A program made the position numbers and the translations under genes. DNA of 39,938 nucleotides from NCBI RefSeq assembly GCF_004340975.1, contig NZ_SLXA01000018.1:1-39938 (forward strand), given 5' to 3'. This document shows positions 24,342 to 35,166 of this stretch, one piece after another. The notes beneath the pieces are model-generated. The model had not been told where the DNA came from and searched no databases. It worked only from the letters and a program-made list of their open reading frames with translations. Position 1 is the stretch's first letter. Each line of letters opens with the position of its first letter. This stretch comes from Frisingicoccus caecimuris. Lineage in GTDB: Bacteria > Bacillota > Clostridia > Lachnospirales > Lachnospiraceae.

Positions 24342-25504
24342 TCTTTATCCTCCGCCAATTGGTTCAAGGTTTTCTCAATTAAAACTTCTTCTGCCCCTGT
24401 CAACGGCATTTTTGCAACATCCTCATAAAAGGCCCGAAAGGCATCGAAAGGCGTCAGATTCTTCTGCGTTTCCGAGACAAGCTCCAGTCGTTTTCTTGTT
24501 CGTGTGTTGTCCACCCGGATCTCCAGAAGATAATCGTAAACTTCCCGAAGCATCTCCTTCATCCGGTAAGGTTCATTTTCATCAGTTAATGTCACGCTGA
24601 TAAAATCATGTCGTTTCGCGTCTGTGGCCCGCTCCAGAATTTCTTTCAATGTCCCCCGCTCTGTCCGCACATCCTGCCGGGGGCTCAGTGGAATCTGCCG
24701 GATTTCAGGCCTCTGGCCCTTTTCCCCCAAAGTAACCATCGTTATCGACTTATGATGCCGTTCCTCGCTGACCGAATATTTCAGAGGTGAACCGGCATAG
24801 CGAATCCATTCTTCTTTAATCTTCTGGGGACCATGCAAATGCCCCAATGCCACATAATCGAAATCCTTTAAAACCGAAATATCTATCCGGTCCAATCCTC
24901 CGACGGATAAAATCACCTGCTCCGAATCACAGGTGGCCGTCTCCCATCCTGAACTCTGATAAAATTGATGAGAGACAAGGATGTTTCTCTGGGATATGTC
25001 GATGCTTTCCCGCTCGAGTATCGCCCGGACAGCCGTCTCATAGTCCGAAATATCCCTGTCCGAAAATAAAGGCCGCACATAACCCGGCTTTGTAAAAGGC
25101 AAAAGATAAATATTGACCAGACCATAGTCGTCTGCCAGCACCACTTTTTTCAGATATTCGTCTGCCTTCTGAGGCGGCATGACCGATATATAAATCTGAT
25201 GCTTTTCCATAAAACTGCTGGCATAATTCAGCCGTTCCGGTGAATCGTGATTTCCGGCGATGATACAGATTGGAATAGCCGGCTCCAGTGATGACACCCG
25301 GTTTAAAAAATCGTCGAATACGGTATAAGCTTCTCCCGACGGCATAGATTTATCAAAGACATCTCCGGCGATCAGCAGCGCATCCGGATGGTATTCTTCC
25401 ATTCGATTGATGATCTGATTCAATATTTCTTCCTGGTTCGCTTTTAAATTATAATAATTCAGTTGTTTTCCGATATGTAAATCGGCAATATGGAATATTT
25501 TCAA
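24338..25504 (-). CDS. sbcD: DNA double-strand-break nuclease subunit SbcD
   Basis: A 388-residue Mre11-type nuclease, the partner of SbcC. The metallophosphatase motifs are in order: DLHIGKQ near residue 8, GDVFDK near 48, GNHDSPERL near 83, SHQFYQ near 180 and GHLHGPQ near 222. The C-terminal region supplies the SbcC-binding part. The start codon is TTG at 25504, with GGAGG six bases upstream. It is the first gene of the sbcD-sbcC pair. Confidence 0.95.
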   Translation of the reverse strand: MKIFHIADLHIGKQLNYYNLKANQEEILNQIINRMEEYHPDALLIAGDVFDKSMPSGEAYTVFDDFLNRVSSLEPAIPICIIAGNHDSPERLNYASSFMEKHQIYISVMPPQKADEYLKKVVLADDYGLVNIYLLPFTKPGYVRPLFSDRDISDYETAVRAILERESIDISQRNILVSHQFYQSSGWETATCDSEQVILSVGGLDRIDISVLKDFDYVALGHLHGPQKIKEEWIRYAGSPLKYSVSEERHHKSITMVTLGEKGQRPEIRQIPLSPRQDVRTERGTLKEILERATDAKRHDFISVTLTDENEPYRMKEMLREVYDYLLEIRVDNTRTRKRLELVSETQKNLTPFDAFRAFYEDVAKMPLTGAEEVLIEKTLNQLAEDKE

Positions 25505-25570
25505 TTTGGACCTCCAAAACTCATACTTGTTTTATTTTACCACAAATATTATTATTTTTTTGATAATATA

Positions 25571-25625
25571 AATATAAAAAAGTCTGTTCAATAACGACCA
25601 ATCCATCATTACTGAACAGACTTTT
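25571..25625 (-). terminator. Terminator of the gatCAB operon
   Basis: AAAAGTCTGTTCA (25578-25590) pairs with TGAACAGACTTTT (25613-25625). The stem extends inward with G-U pairs. On the minus strand it is followed by TTTTTTATATTT, about 24 bases after the gatB stop. It also separates gatB from sbcD. Confidence 0.8.
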
Positions 25626-25648
25626 AAAAATCAGATATCATTATTTTT

Positions 25649-27088
25649 CTAAGAATCTAGAATTTCAGTCAGCATTTTATTCACAGTTCCCGGGTCGGCC
25701 TTTCCCTTCATCGCCTTCATCGTCTGGCCCACGAGAAAACCGATGGCTTTTTTCTTTCCGGCCTTATAGTCGGCCACAGACTGGGGATTCGCAGCCACAA
25801 TGCTCTCAATAATGGCTTTAAGTGCTCCATCGTCAGCCTCAATCTTCAAGCCATTTTCTTCCACATAGACTTCCGGATCCGCATTTTCAGCAAAGACCTT
25901 TTCAAAAACTTCCTTTGCCGTGGTCCGGTTAATGGCGCCCTTCTCGATCAAGTCGATGAGTTTTGCCAGATTTTCCGGTGCAAAGGTCAGATCGGACGGC
26001 TCTAGATCATGTTCTTTTAAGAGACGCATCGTTTCCACCATCAGCCAGTTGGATACTTCCTTCGGCTTCTTGCCGAGGGCTACTGTAGCCTCAAAAATAT
26101 CAGCTAGTTTTTTATGGGAAGTAAGGATTTCCGCATCATACTGCGGAATGTCATATTCGGTCTTATACCGTTCCAGCTTCTCTGTCCGAAGCTCCGGCTG
26201 GCGACTGCGGATTTCCTCAATCCACTCGTCACTGATAATGATCGGAACAAGGTCCGGTTCCGGGAAATAACGGTAATCCTGGGCATCTTCTTTAGAACGC
26301 ATCGCATAGGAAGTTTCTTTATTATCGTCCCAACGACGGGTTTCCTGTATGACCGCCTTGCCCGATTCCAGCAGATCGATCTGTCGTTCCCGCTCACCCT
26401 CAATGGCTCTCGCAATAGCCTTGAAAGAGTTCAGGTTCTTCATCTCGGTTCGTGTACCGAAGGTTTCAGCACCCACTTCCCGGATGGATAAGTTGACATC
26501 GGCCCGCATAGAACCTTCCTGAAGCTTACAATCCGAAGCGCCTAAATACTGGATGATCATACGAAGTTTTTCCAGATAAGCAATGACTTCATCCGCCGAA
26601 CGCATATCCGGCTCAGATACGATTTCGATCAAAGGTACACCGGAGCGGTTGAAATCAACCAGAGAGGCGTCTTCCCACTCGTCGTGAATGAGTTTTCCCG
26701 CGTCCTCCTCCATATGGATTTCATGGATACCGACAACCTTTTTCTCTCCGTCCTTTGTCTCAATTTCCACACCGCCGTTTCGGCAAATTGGCAGATACAA
26801 CTGGGAAATCTGATAGTTCTGGGGATTATCCGGGTAAAAATAATTCTTCCGGTCAAATTTGCAATACTGGGTGATGGAACAGTTGGTTGCCAGACCTACG
26901 GCAATGGCATATTCCACGACCTGCTTATTTAATACCGGCAGAGAGCCCGGCATTCCGGTACATACGGGACAGGTGTGGGTATTCGGTGCACCGCCGAATT
27001 CGGTACTGCAGGAACAGAAAATTTTTGTCTTTGTCGCAAGTTCTACATGGACTTCCAGTCCAATGACGGTTTCATACTGTTTTTCCAT
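25649..27088 (-). CDS. gatB: Asp-tRNA(Asn)/Glu-tRNA(Gln) amidotransferase subunit B
   Basis: A 479-residue subunit of the GatCAB complex, which amidates misacylated Glu-tRNA(Gln) or Asp-tRNA(Asn). GatB binds the tRNA and activates the acyl group with ATP. The cradle domain opens with YETVIGLEVHVELATKTKIF and has zinc ligands CSC and CPVC near residues 30-45. The motif SGVPLIEIVSEPDM is family-typical. The helical and YqeY tail domains follow from about 295. The start overlaps the gatA stop by one base (TAATG). Confidence 0.97.
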   Translation of the reverse strand: MEKQYETVIGLEVHVELATKTKIFCSCSTEFGGAPNTHTCPVCTGMPGSLPVLNKQVVEYAIAVGLATNCSITQYCKFDRKNYFYPDNPQNYQISQLYLPICRNGGVEIETKDGEKKVVGIHEIHMEEDAGKLIHDEWEDASLVDFNRSGVPLIEIVSEPDMRSADEVIAYLEKLRMIIQYLGASDCKLQEGSMRADVNLSIREVGAETFGTRTEMKNLNSFKAIARAIEGERERQIDLLESGKAVIQETRRWDDNKETSYAMRSKEDAQDYRYFPEPDLVPIIISDEWIEEIRSRQPELRTEKLERYKTEYDIPQYDAEILTSHKKLADIFEATVALGKKPKEVSNWLMVETMRLLKEHDLEPSDLTFAPENLAKLIDLIEKGAINRTTAKEVFEKVFAENADPEVYVEENGLKIEADDGALKAIIESIVAANPQSVADYKAGKKKAIGFLVGQTMKAMKGKADPGTVNKMLTEILDS

Positions 27089-28560
27089 TATTCTGCTCCT
27101 TTCCCGGCCATGACCGGTCTTTGATAGGTTCTTGTCTGTTCAAAGGCAAAAGCCGCCCGAATGATATTTTTTTCTTTAAAACAATCTCCGATCATCTGCA
27201 CGCCAATCGGCAGGCCTTTGCTGTCGATACCGCAGGGCATCGACAGTCCCGGAAGTCCGGCCAGGTTGACCGATATAGTATAGATATCTCCCAGGTACAT
27301 TTTAATCGGGTCGCTGAGGGAATCGCCAAGCTTTGGTGCGGTGGTCGGCGCCGCCGGTCCCAGAATAACGTCATACTTTTCAAAAGCCTTATCAAAAGTC
27401 TGTTTGATCAAAGCTTTTGTACGCAGCGCTTTCAGATAGTAAGCATCGTAGTAACCCGAACTGAGAACAAAAGACCCGAGCATGATCCGCCGTTTGACTT
27501 CCGGGCCGAAGCCTTCAGAACGACTCTTTTTATACATGTTGTGGAGTCCTTCATACGCTTCCGTACGATACCCATACTTCACGCCGTCAAATCGGGCCAG
27601 GTTGGAACTGGCCTCTGCCGAAGCGATCACATAGTAAGCCGGAATGGCATATTCTACCAGGCTTAAATCAAATTCTTCCACAATGGCTCCTTTTTCTTCA
27701 AGGGCCTTTGCGGCGCCAAGAACAGCAGTCTTCACTTCTTCATCCAGTCCTTCGCCAAAATAATCTCTTGGAATTCCGATGCGAAGCCCCTTCACATCAT
27801 CTACCAGAGCCGACGTAAAGTCATACTCTTCCCGCTGAACAGAGGTACTGTCCTTCGGATCATAAGAAGCAATCGCTTCCAGGATTGTCGCACAGTCCGT
27901 CACATCCTTTGCCACAGGTCCAATCTGGTCCAGCGAAGAGCCATAAGCAATAAGCCCATAGCGGGAGACAGTCCCATAGGTTGGTTTAATTCCCACAACC
28001 CCGCAGAAAGAGCTGGGCTGACGGATGGAACCGCCCGTGTCGGAGCCAAGGGCATAAGGTACTTCCTCAGCCGCCACGGCTGTACAGGAACCGCCGGAGG
28101 AGCCACCCGGTACATGATCCGTGTTCCACGGATTTTTCGTCGGTCCGAAAGCCGAGGTCTCCGTCGTGCTTCCCATGGCAAACTCATCCATGTTTGTTTT
28201 TCCGATAATGACTGCTCCCGCCTTTTCCAGATTCAGCACGGCTTCGGAGGTATAGGTCGGCACAAAATTATAGAGAATTTTCGAACTGCAGGTTGTCAGC
28301 AGGCCCTCCGTACACATATTATCTTTAATCGCCACAGGCACACCGGCCAGCGGCCCCGTAAGTTCTCCGGAATCAATCTTTGCCTGGACTTCTTCGGCTT
28401 TTTTCAAAGCCCCTTCCCTGTCCATGGTAACAAAGCTGTGAATCTGCCCTTCCACGGCATCTATTTGAGCGAGAGCGGCCTCCACGCATTCCTTCACAGT
28501 TATTTCTTTATTTTTAATCTTTTTTCCCAGTTCCACTGCGGTCAACTGCATTAAATCCAT
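27088..28560 (-). CDS. gatA: Asp-tRNA(Asn)/Glu-tRNA(Gln) amidotransferase subunit A
   Basis: A 490-residue amidase-signature enzyme that hydrolyses glutamine and feeds ammonia to GatB. The Ser-cisSer-Lys triad is visible: K in VAIKDNMCTEG near residue 78, and both serines in GSDTGGSIRQPSSFCG near 150-180. The GGSSGGSC loop is intact. The length is typical. It lies between gatC and gatB in the usual order C-A-B and overlaps gatB by one base. Confidence 0.97.
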   Translation of the reverse strand: MDLMQLTAVELGKKIKNKEITVKECVEAALAQIDAVEGQIHSFVTMDREGALKKAEEVQAKIDSGELTGPLAGVPVAIKDNMCTEGLLTTCSSKILYNFVPTYTSEAVLNLEKAGAVIIGKTNMDEFAMGSTTETSAFGPTKNPWNTDHVPGGSSGGSCTAVAAEEVPYALGSDTGGSIRQPSSFCGVVGIKPTYGTVSRYGLIAYGSSLDQIGPVAKDVTDCATILEAIASYDPKDSTSVQREEYDFTSALVDDVKGLRIGIPRDYFGEGLDEEVKTAVLGAAKALEEKGAIVEEFDLSLVEYAIPAYYVIASAEASSNLARFDGVKYGYRTEAYEGLHNMYKKSRSEGFGPEVKRRIMLGSFVLSSGYYDAYYLKALRTKALIKQTFDKAFEKYDVILGPAAPTTAPKLGDSLSDPIKMYLGDIYTISVNLAGLPGLSMPCGIDSKGLPIGVQMIGDCFKEKNIIRAAFAFEQTRTYQRPVMAGKGAE

Positions 28561-28570
28561 GGTCCACCCC

Positions 28571-28864
28571 CTACTCTACCGTCTTTGGCACAACAAAACT
28601 TCCGTCTTTTTCCTTTGGCGCATTGGCCAGGATTTTTTCACGGACATTCCCATTGGCAACAACATCTTCCCGAAACACATTATGTACCGGAAACACATGG
28701 GACATCGGCTCCACTCCGGAAGTGTCCAGTTCATTTAATTTATCAATATAATCCAGCATACTTCCCATATCTTTCTTCGCCTGCTCCTTTTCTTCCTCAG
28801 ACAATTCAAGTTTTGCCAGTATGCCGACATATTCAATTGTTTCATCCGAAATCACATTTGCCAT
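28571..28864 (-). CDS. gatC: Asp-tRNA(Asn)/Glu-tRNA(Gln) amidotransferase subunit C
   Basis: A 97-residue small subunit that wraps around and stabilises GatA-GatB. The N-terminus [20 protein letters not shown] with LSEEEKE is typical, as is the later [20 protein letters not shown]. The start is set at 28864, where AGGAGG is well spaced and the protein has normal family length; the open frame continues upstream but without family sequence. It is the first gene of gatCAB, ten bases before gatA. Confidence 0.95.
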   Translation of the reverse strand: MANVISDETIEYVGILAKLELSEEEKEQAKKDMGSMLDYIDKLNELDTSGVEPMSHVFPVHNVFREDVVANGNVREKILANAPKEKDGSFVVPKTVE

Positions 28865-28892
28865 AAAAACTGTCCTCCTTCTATAAACAGGA

Positions 28893-28917
28893 TTCCCGGA
28901 ATTAAAAATTCCGGGAA
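28893..28917 (-). terminator. Hairpin between the DUF4349 gene and gatC
   Basis: TTCCCGGAATT (28893-28903) pairs perfectly with AATTCCGGGAA (28907-28917). It lies nine bases after the DUF4349 stop on the minus strand. The T tract after it is weak, so it may only attenuate read-through into gatC. Confidence 0.45.
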
Positions 28918-28925
28918 AACATTTT

Positions 28926-29927
28926 CTATTGCTCCTTTTCATCCGTCTTTGGCTGTTCCGCCGGACGTTCTTTCTTTTTTCTTCCCCGTCTGTGGGCAAC
29001 TTTCACAATGATCACTATGACTACAACGATAACTGCCAGATATGGAATACCACTGAGCAGCCCGATCACAAAACCGCTCAAGCCTCGTCCAAGGCCATAG
29101 AGACTGCTCATAAATCCGCTCTGAATCTGTTCCCAGGCCGAATCACCCTGACTCGCTGATACAACATCCACCTCAAGGACACTAATATTTACCGTGCTGT
29201 AATCAATCTGATTATCATAACTGTTCATCCGACTCTGGTAAGACTCCAATTCGTAACGCACATCAGAAATTTTGGATTCGATAGCCAAAATATCCTCGAT
29301 GGACGAAGCTTCCGAAAGCAATTCATTCAGCCGCTCAAGCTCAGCCTCCAGCGTTGAAATCCGCCCGGCCACATCGACATATTCCAGCGTAATATCCCGG
29401 ATATCCTGTGAGATGTTGGTAATGTTTCCATTATCCCCCACCTTTGATATAAAGGTCTCCAGCTTCGCTTCCGGAATCCGCACCGTATACCAGGCTGTCC
29501 GCTGACTGTTCTCAGACAGATAACTGCTGCCTCCGACGCTGGAATACTCAATATATCCTTCAAAGCTTTCCACTTCTTTTTCAAGGTCCGATATAAAGGT
29601 ATCAAAAGCCTTTGTTTCCACATCCAGATTCACGTTTTTAATCAACTTTCGTCCACTCTCTGCGGCTGCCGCATCTTCTGACAATACATTACTGCCATCA
29701 AGCTCCTCTGTGGTTCCTGCCGCTTCCATCTCTGCCGAATCAACACTTATATCAGAACCGGCATCATAACCATAGTCAGCTGCCGCATAATTGTTTGACT
29801 TCGCTCCGGCTAACGGTTGTTCCGTCATGCTTTCCTTGCCTGACGTATTGCCGCATGCTGTCAGAAACAGCGTAAATATCATCCATACTGCTAAAATGAA
29901 ATGTTTCCCCCGGTTGTTTTTGTCCAT
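28926..29927 (-). CDS. DUF4349 membrane-anchored lipoprotein
   Basis: A 333-residue predicted lipoprotein. The signal peptide ([17 protein letters not shown]) ends in a lipobox with the cysteine near residue 26. An acidic linker runs to about 90. The DUF4349 domain ([20 protein letters not shown] to [11 protein letters not shown]) includes a central coiled coil around 190-240. One membrane helix near 285-312 is followed by a basic tail ending in KPTDEKEQ. The lipid anchor and the C-terminal helix would tether both ends to the membrane, leaving the domain outside. The role is unknown. GGAGG precedes the start, and the ANTAR gene ends 12 bases upstream. Confidence 0.85.
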   Translation of the reverse strand: MDKNNRGKHFILAVWMIFTLFLTACGNTSGKESMTEQPLAGAKSNNYAAADYGYDAGSDISVDSAEMEAAGTTEELDGSNVLSEDAAAAESGRKLIKNVNLDVETKAFDTFISDLEKEVESFEGYIEYSSVGGSSYLSENSQRTAWYTVRIPEAKLETFISKVGDNGNITNISQDIRDITLEYVDVAGRISTLEAELERLNELLSEASSIEDILAIESKISDVRYELESYQSRMNSYDNQIDYSTVNISVLEVDVVSASQGDSAWEQIQSGFMSSLYGLGRGLSGFVIGLLSGIPYLAVIVVVIVIIVKVAHRRGRKKKERPAEQPKTDEKEQ

Positions 29928-29939
29928 AATCCCTCCTGT

Positions 29940-30491
29940 TTATCCAAATAGCTCCAATACCATCTGAGCAGTTTCCACAATGCTTGTGCCGTTGCTCATG
30001 CTGGTTTTCTGGAGATAACGATGCGCCTCTTCCTCCGTATACTTTTTCGCCTCCATCAATAGACTTTTAGCACTGTCAATAAGGATGCGTTCTTCCCCTG
30101 AACGGTTCTTAGGCATCTCGCGGCGTTTTTTACGCCTGCGCATCATCGTTGTTTCCAAAAGCTCAATATTATTTATGAAAGCCTGCGTTTTCATTGGCAA
30201 TGCAATTTTCAGAACATCGACATATTCCATCTGTTCCAATGCTGCCCTGGATCCCATGACCACCATTTCATAATATTCGGGCAGATACTTATACAGATTA
30301 AAATAATCCATATCATTTAAACGGCAGCCGCAGATAACAATGCCGTCTGAATCAATCATCTGATCAATGACATTCAGTACAGCGGCTCCGCTTGTACAAA
30401 CCCCGACTACATTATACCCAAATCGCGTCAACAAATTTCGTATATTTGCCGCATCTGTTTGTTTCTTAAAGGCTACGATGATGCTGACCAT
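29940..30491 (-). CDS. ANTAR-domain RNA-binding antiterminator (NitR/AmiR type)
   Basis: A 183-residue protein. Residues 1-115 have a response-regulator-like fold (MVSIIVAFKKQTDAANIRNL), but the usual phospho-acceptor aspartate is replaced (IVICGCRLND), so it probably does not respond to phosphorylation. Residues about 130-182 (EERILIDSAKSLLMEAKKYT, then EEAHRYLQKTSM) form a three-helix ANTAR domain. ANTAR domains bind paired RNA hairpins with six-base loops and prevent termination. The gene lies 38 bases after glnA, as nitR does in solventogenic clostridia. A terminator-like hairpin with a six-base loop sits in the glnA leader. Control of glnA by this protein is therefore likely but not shown. 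Confidence 0.87.
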   Translation of the reverse strand: MVSIIVAFKKQTDAANIRNLLTRFGYNVVGVCTSGAAVLNVIDQMIDSDGIVICGCRLNDMDYFNLYKYLPEYYEMVVMGSRAALEQMEYVDVLKIALPMKTQAFINNIELLETTMMRRRKKRREMPKNRSGEERILIDSAKSLLMEAKKYTEEEAHRYLQKTSMSNGTSIVETAQMVLELFG

Positions 30492-30529
30492 TATATCACC
30501 TCGGTTTTACTGTATGTCGGTATCGCCCG

Positions 30530-31861
30530 TTAAATCCGGTATAAATATTCTTCGATTTCCCATTCAGTTACCTGAACACGATAGTTTTCCCATTCTTTAT
30601 ATTTGGCTTCAATATATTTTTCGCTGACATGTTCACCCAGAACATTACGGACGAAAGCATCTTTTTCCAGTTCCCTGGTCGCCTCGCACAAATCCTGCGG
30701 AAGACTTTCTATATGAAGCGCCTCTTTTTCGTTACAATCCATTTCAAAAATATTCCGGTCAACCCTTGCCGGAGGAACAAGTTTCTTCTTAATTCCCTCC
30801 AGACCGGCGGCCAGACAAACGGCCAGAACAAGATATGGGTTACACGCCGGGTCCGGGCAGCGCAGCTCTACGCGGGTGCCTTTTCCACGGGCAGCCGGCA
30901 CACGAACCAACGGACTGCGGTTCATCACAGACCAGGCAATATAAATCGGCGCCTCGTATCCGGCCACCAGACGTTTATAGGAATTGACCAATGGATTCGT
31001 CAATGCGGTCATTCCCTTGGCATGAGCCAAAATACCGGCGATAAAATGATAAGCATCTTCGCTCATTTCCAGATCGCCTTCCGGATCATAAAAAATATTA
31101 TGCCCGTTTTTCTGTAAAGACATGTTAATATGCATACCTGAACCGGAAACACCGGACTTAGGCTTCGGCATAAAGGAAGCATGCAGGCCATGGCGCTTTG
31201 CAATGGATTTGATCACCAGTTTTAATGTCATAATATCATCTGCTGTCTGAAGAGCGCCATTATGTGCAAAATCAATCTCATGCTGAGCAGATGCCACCTC
31301 ATGGTGGGAGGCTTCAATTTCAAATCCCATATCCTCCAGATTGAGTACCATATCCCGGCGGGCATTTTCTCCCAGATCCACTGGCCCCAGATCAAAATAG
31401 CTGCCCTTTTCATGGGTAATGGTTGTCGGCATCCCATTATCATCGGTATGAAAAAGGAAAAACTCGCATTCCGGTCCGACTTCAAAACTATACCCCATAT
31501 CCTCGGCCTGTTTGATCACCCTCTTTAAAATATATCGCGGATCCCCCTCAAAAGGTTCGCCGTTTGGACGGTAAACGTCACAGATGAGCCGGGCCACCTT
31601 GCCCTGCTGCGGTCTCCATGGAAAAATCTGAAACGTATCCAGGTCCGGATAAAGGTACATATCCGATTCTTCAATCCGTACAAAGCCTTCAATCGCTGAG
31701 CCATCAAACATGCATTCATTTTTCAGCGCCCGCTCTATCTGACTGGCTGTGATCGCCACATTTTTTAGTGTTCCGAAAATATCGGTAAATTGCAGACGGA
31801 TAAATTCAACATCATTATCCTGAATCATATTGATGATATCCTGTTTCGTATATCTTGACAC
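30530..31861 (-). CDS. glnA: Glutamine synthetase, type I
   Basis: A 443-residue enzyme that makes glutamine from glutamate, ammonia and ATP; it forms a dodecamer in the cytoplasm. The size and motifs fit the GSI-alpha group, which lacks the adenylylation loop. [17 protein letters not shown] and [11 protein letters not shown] are in the beta-grasp and active-site regions. [15 protein letters not shown] and [11 protein letters not shown] hold metal and ATP ligands, and [19 protein letters not shown] is the glutamate and phosphate site. The start is GTG at 31861, with AAAGGAG nine bases upstream. A terminator hairpin and a good promoter lie within 100 bases upstream, and an ANTAR regulator follows. 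Confidence 0.96.
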   Translation of the reverse strand: MSRYTKQDIINMIQDNDVEFIRLQFTDIFGTLKNVAITASQIERALKNECMFDGSAIEGFVRIEESDMYLYPDLDTFQIFPWRPQQGKVARLICDVYRPNGEPFEGDPRYILKRVIKQAEDMGYSFEVGPECEFFLFHTDDNGMPTTITHEKGSYFDLGPVDLGENARRDMVLNLEDMGFEIEASHHEVASAQHEIDFAHNGALQTADDIMTLKLVIKSIAKRHGLHASFMPKPKSGVSGSGMHINMSLQKNGHNIFYDPEGDLEMSEDAYHFIAGILAHAKGMTALTNPLVNSYKRLVAGYEAPIYIAWSVMNRSPLVRVPAARGKGTRVELRCPDPACNPYLVLAVCLAAGLEGIKKKLVPPARVDRNIFEMDCNEKEALHIESLPQDLCEATRELEKDAFVRNVLGEHVSEKYIEAKYKEWENYRVQVTEWEIEEYLYRI

Positions 31862-31876
31862 GCGTTTTCACTCCTT

Positions 31877-31915
31877 TTTAAAAAAAGGCGCACTTAAACA
31901 GGTAAGCACGCCTTT
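31877..31915 (-). promoter_or_regulatory. Leader terminator/attenuator of glnA
   Basis: On the minus strand AAAGGCGTGCTTA (31903-31915) pairs with TAAGTGCGCCTTT (31884-31896) over 13 positions, including two G-U pairs. The loop is CCTGTT. A run of T follows directly at 31880-31886, and then the glnA ribosome binding site. The loop has six bases with G at position 4, as ANTAR target loops do, but C rather than A at position 1. It may equally serve as the carB terminator. Confidence 0.65.
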
Positions 31916-31928
31916 GTCTTATGGGCTA

Positions 31929-31958
31929 ATCATATCAGCAAATCCCATATCTTGTCAA
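31929..31958 (-). promoter_or_regulatory. glnA promoter
   Basis: On the minus strand a perfect TTGACA (31953-31958) lies 18 bases from TATGAT (31929-31934). Transcription would start near 31922, giving a leader of about 60 bases that consists mostly of the terminator hairpin. Confidence 0.68.
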
Positions 31959-31965
31959 TAGCAAA

Positions 31966-34900
31966 CTAAATCTCCGCGATATCCACAACGGACAAATTGT
32001 TCAGGCTGGCATTTTCCAGACTGGTCACAAGAGCCCGTGCCGTATCCAGCGATGTAAGGCAGGTCACACCGGTTTCAATGGCATTTCTCCGAATCAGGAA
32101 ACCATCCCTTGATTTGTCACGACCATGGGTCGGCGTATCGATGATCAGATCCACTTCTCCGGCCAAAATCAAATCCAGTACATTCGGAGAACCATCATGG
32201 ATTTTATTGATTCGGGTGGCTTTCATACCGTTGGCATTCAGCACAGCAGCCGTACTCCGGGTCGCATAAATTTCGTATCCCAGGTCATAAAACCGTTTGG
32301 CGATTGGAATTAATTCTTCTTTATCCGAATCCTTTACCGTACAGATCATCTTTTTTGTCCGAGGCAGACTGATGCCTGCACCCAGGAAAGATTTGTACAA
32401 CGCTTCATGGAAATCTTTGGCAATACCCAGAACTTCACCGGTGGATTTCATTTCCGGTCCAAGGCTGATTTCCGCACCACGCAGTTTCTCAAAGGAGAAT
32501 ACCGGCTGTTTGATGGCAATGTAGTCGGATTTTTTCTGAAGTCCCGGTTCAAAGCCCAGTTCTTTAATGGATTTTCCGACAATAACTTTGGAGGCAATGT
32601 CCACAATCGGAATACCTGTCACTTTGCTGATGTAAGGAACCGTACGGCTGGAACGCGGATTTACCTCAATAACATACACTTCATTATCATGCACGATAAA
32701 CTGGATATTCAAAAGGCCTTTCACATGAAGGGCTCTGGCCAGCCGTCCGGTGTAATCTTCCAGTTTTTTGACGATTTCCTCCGACAGACTCTGAGCCGGA
32801 TAAACGGAAATGCTGTCCCCAGAATGCACGCCGGCCCGCTCGATATGTTCCATAATACCAGGAATCAGAATATCCGTACCGTCGCACACGCCGTCGACTT
32901 CCACTTCTTTGCCGACCAGATATTTATCGACCAGAATCGGATGCTCCTGAACATCCCGGTTAATAATCGTCATAAATTCGACGATATCGCCATCGTTGAC
33001 CGCAATCTGCATCCCCTGACCGCCGAGAACGTAGGACGGGCGCACAAGCACCGGATACCCCAGTTGATTGGCTGCCTGTAATGCCTCTTCCGTCGTAAAT
33101 ACGGTTGTTCCGGCCGGACGCGGAATTTTGCACTGTTCAAGTATCTCATCAAAACGTTCTCTGTCTTCTGCAGCATCCACGTCGTCTGAACTTGTTCCAA
33201 GAATCGGGACCCCCATCTTCATGATAGCCTCAGTCAGTTTAATAGCTGTCTGTCCGCCGAACTGAACCACAGCGCCGTCCGGGTTTTCCAGGCGGACAAT
33301 ATTTTCCACATCCTCCGGTGTCAGCGGTTCAAAGTAAAGTTTATCTGCAATATCAAAGTCCGTGCTTACAGTTTCCGGATTGTTATTAATAATAATCGTC
33401 TCGTAACCCGCATCAGCCAATGCCCATACACTGTGTACAGAGCAATAGTCAAACTCAATACCCTGACCGATTCGGATTGGACCGGAGCCGAGAACAATCA
33501 CTTTCTTACGCATGCTGTCCCCCGGTTCCACCTCATTCTGACTACCGAAGCAGGAATAATAATACGGTGTCTCCGATTCAAATTCAGCGGCACAGGTATC
33601 TACCATTTTAAATGCAGCGATAATATTATTGCGGTAACGCATTGCCTTAATTTCGGCCTCACTCTTTCCGGTAAACTGGGCAATGGCCTTGTCGGGGAAT
33701 TCCATTCGCTTTGCTTCTTTTAAAAGTTCCACTGTCAGTTCTTCGGTTTTCAGGCGATTTTCCATATCCACCAAAACTTTGATTTTATCCAGGAACCACA
33801 TGTCGATTTTATTAATGGCATGAATTCTTTCCATATCGTATCCGCGGCGGAATGCCTCGGCAATATAGAACAAACGATGGTCATCGATGAGATAAAGAGC
33901 CTTTTCCAGTTCTTCATCGGAAAGTTCACCAAATCCGCCGTAGTTCAGACTATAAATATTCTGTTCCAGGGAACGAAGGGCTTTCATCAGCGCGCCCTCA
34001 AAGTTCTGGCAGATGCTCATAACCTCGCCGGTGGCCTTCATCTGGGTTGTCAGTGTTCGTTTTGCGCTGATAAATTTATCAAAGGGCCATTTCGGAATTT
34101 TAACCACACAGTAATCCAGCGCCGGTTCAAAGCTGGCATAGGTCTTTCCTGTAACCGCATTTTTAATCTCATCCAAGGCATATCCGAGGGCGATCTTGGC
34201 CGCAACTTTAGCAATGGGATAGCCTGTGGCCTTAGAGGCCAGAGCGGAAGAACGGCTTACACGGGGATTTACCTCGATAACACAGTATTCAAAACTGTTT
34301 GGATTTAAAGCATACTGAACATTACAGCCGCCAGTGATGCCAAGCTCGGTAATAATGTTTAAGGCAGATGTACGGAGCATCTGGTATTCTTTATCTGCCA
34401 GTGTCTGTGACGGAGCCACAACAATACTGTCCCCCGTATGAACACCGACCGGGTCAATATTTTCCATATTACATACGGTGATACAGTTGCCGTAGCTGTC
34501 GCGCATCACTTCATATTCAATTTCTTTCCATCCGCCGATATAACGTTCAACCAATACCTGTCCGACACGGCTCAGGCGCAGACCGTTGCTGGCGATTTCT
34601 TTTAATTCCTCCAGCGTATGGGCAATACCGCCGCCGCTGCCGCCCAACGTATAAGCCGGACGGATCACGACCGGATAGCCGATCTTATCTGCAAAATCAA
34701 TGCATCCCTTTAATGTCGTACAGACCTCACTGGCTGCACACGGCTCTCCGATCTTCTCCATCGTCTCCTTAAATTCCAAACGGTCCTCCGCTTTTTTGAT
34801 GGTCTCAGAGGTTGTACCAATCATCTGAACCTTCTTTTCATCCAGGAATCCGGACTCATAAAGTTCCATGGCAATATTCAAGGCCGCCTGTCCGCCCAGG

Positions 34901-35166
34901 GTCGGGAGCAGGCTGTCCGGCTCTTCTTTTTCAATAATTTTCTTGAGCACATCTATATTTAAAGGCTCAATATACACTTTATCTGCGATATGTTTATCGG
35001 TCATGATGGTGGCCGGGTTGGAGTTGACAAGAACAACTTCAATTCCTTCTTCTTTCAGGGAACGGCATGCCTGTGTGCCGGCATAATCGAACTCTGCTGC
35101 CTGTCCGATGATAATCGGGCCGGAACCAATGACTAACACTTTTTTGATATTGTTTTTCTTAGGCAT
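31966..35166 (-). CDS. carB: Carbamoyl-phosphate synthase large subunit
   Basis: A 1066-residue subunit that builds carbamoyl phosphate from bicarbonate, ammonia and two ATP for pyrimidine and arginine synthesis. Two homologous ATP-grasp halves are seen, starting [20 protein letters not shown] and [20 protein letters not shown]. Glycine-rich loops read [12 protein letters not shown] and [12 protein letters not shown], and metal-site sequences read [14 protein letters not shown] and [15 protein letters not shown] methylglyoxal-synthase-like regulatory domain ends the protein ([17 protein letters not shown]). The start is the ATG at 35166, nine bases after GGAGG; a TTG three codons earlier abuts that site and is unsuitable. 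It overlaps carA by eight bases. Confidence 0.97.
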   Translation of the reverse strand: MPKKNNIKKVLVIGSGPIIIGQAAEFDYAGTQACRSLKEEGIEVVLVNSNPATIMTDKHIADKVYIEPLNIDVLKKIIEKEEPDSLLPTLGGQAALNIAMELYESGFLDEKKVQMIGTTSETIKKAEDRLEFKETMEKIGEPCAASEVCTTLKGCIDFADKIGYPVVIRPAYTLGGSGGGIAHTLEELKEIASNGLRLSRVGQVLVERYIGGWKEIEYEVMRDSYGNCITVCNMENIDPVGVHTGDSIVVAPSQTLADKEYQMLRTSALNIITELGITGGCNVQYALNPNSFEYCVIEVNPRVSRSSALASKATGYPIAKVAAKIALGYALDEIKNAVTGKTYASFEPALDYCVVKIPKWPFDKFISAKRTLTTQMKATGEVMSICQNFEGALMKALRSLEQNIYSLNYGGFGELSDEELEKALYLIDDHRLFYIAEAFRRGYDMERIHAINKIDMWFLDKIKVLVDMENRLKTEELTVELLKEAKRMEFPDKAIAQFTGKSEAEIKAMRYRNNIIAAFKMVDTCAAEFESETPYYYSCFGSQNEVEPGDSMRKKVIVLGSGPIRIGQGIEFDYCSVHSVWALADAGYETIIINNNPETVSTDFDIADKLYFEPLTPEDVENIVRLENPDGAVVQFGGQTAIKLTEAIMKMGVPILGTSSDDVDAAEDRERFDEILEQCKIPRPAGTTVFTTEEALQAANQLGYPVLVRPSYVLGGQGMQIAVNDGDIVEFMTIINRDVQEHPILVDKYLVGKEVEVDGVCDGTDILIPGIMEHIERAGVHSGDSISVYPAQSLSEEIVKKLEDYTGRLARALHVKGLLNIQFIVHDNEVYVIEVNPRSSRTVPYISKVTGIPIVDIASKVIVGKSIKELGFEPGLQKKSDYIAIKQPVFSFEKLRGAEISLGPEMKSTGEVLGIAKDFHEALYKSFLGAGISLPRTKKMICTVKDSDKEELIPIAKRFYDLGYEIYATRSTAAVLNANGMKATRINKIHDGSPNVLDLILAGEVDLIIDTPTHGRDKSRDGFLIRRNAIETGVTCLTSLDTARALVTSLENASLNNLSVVDIAEI

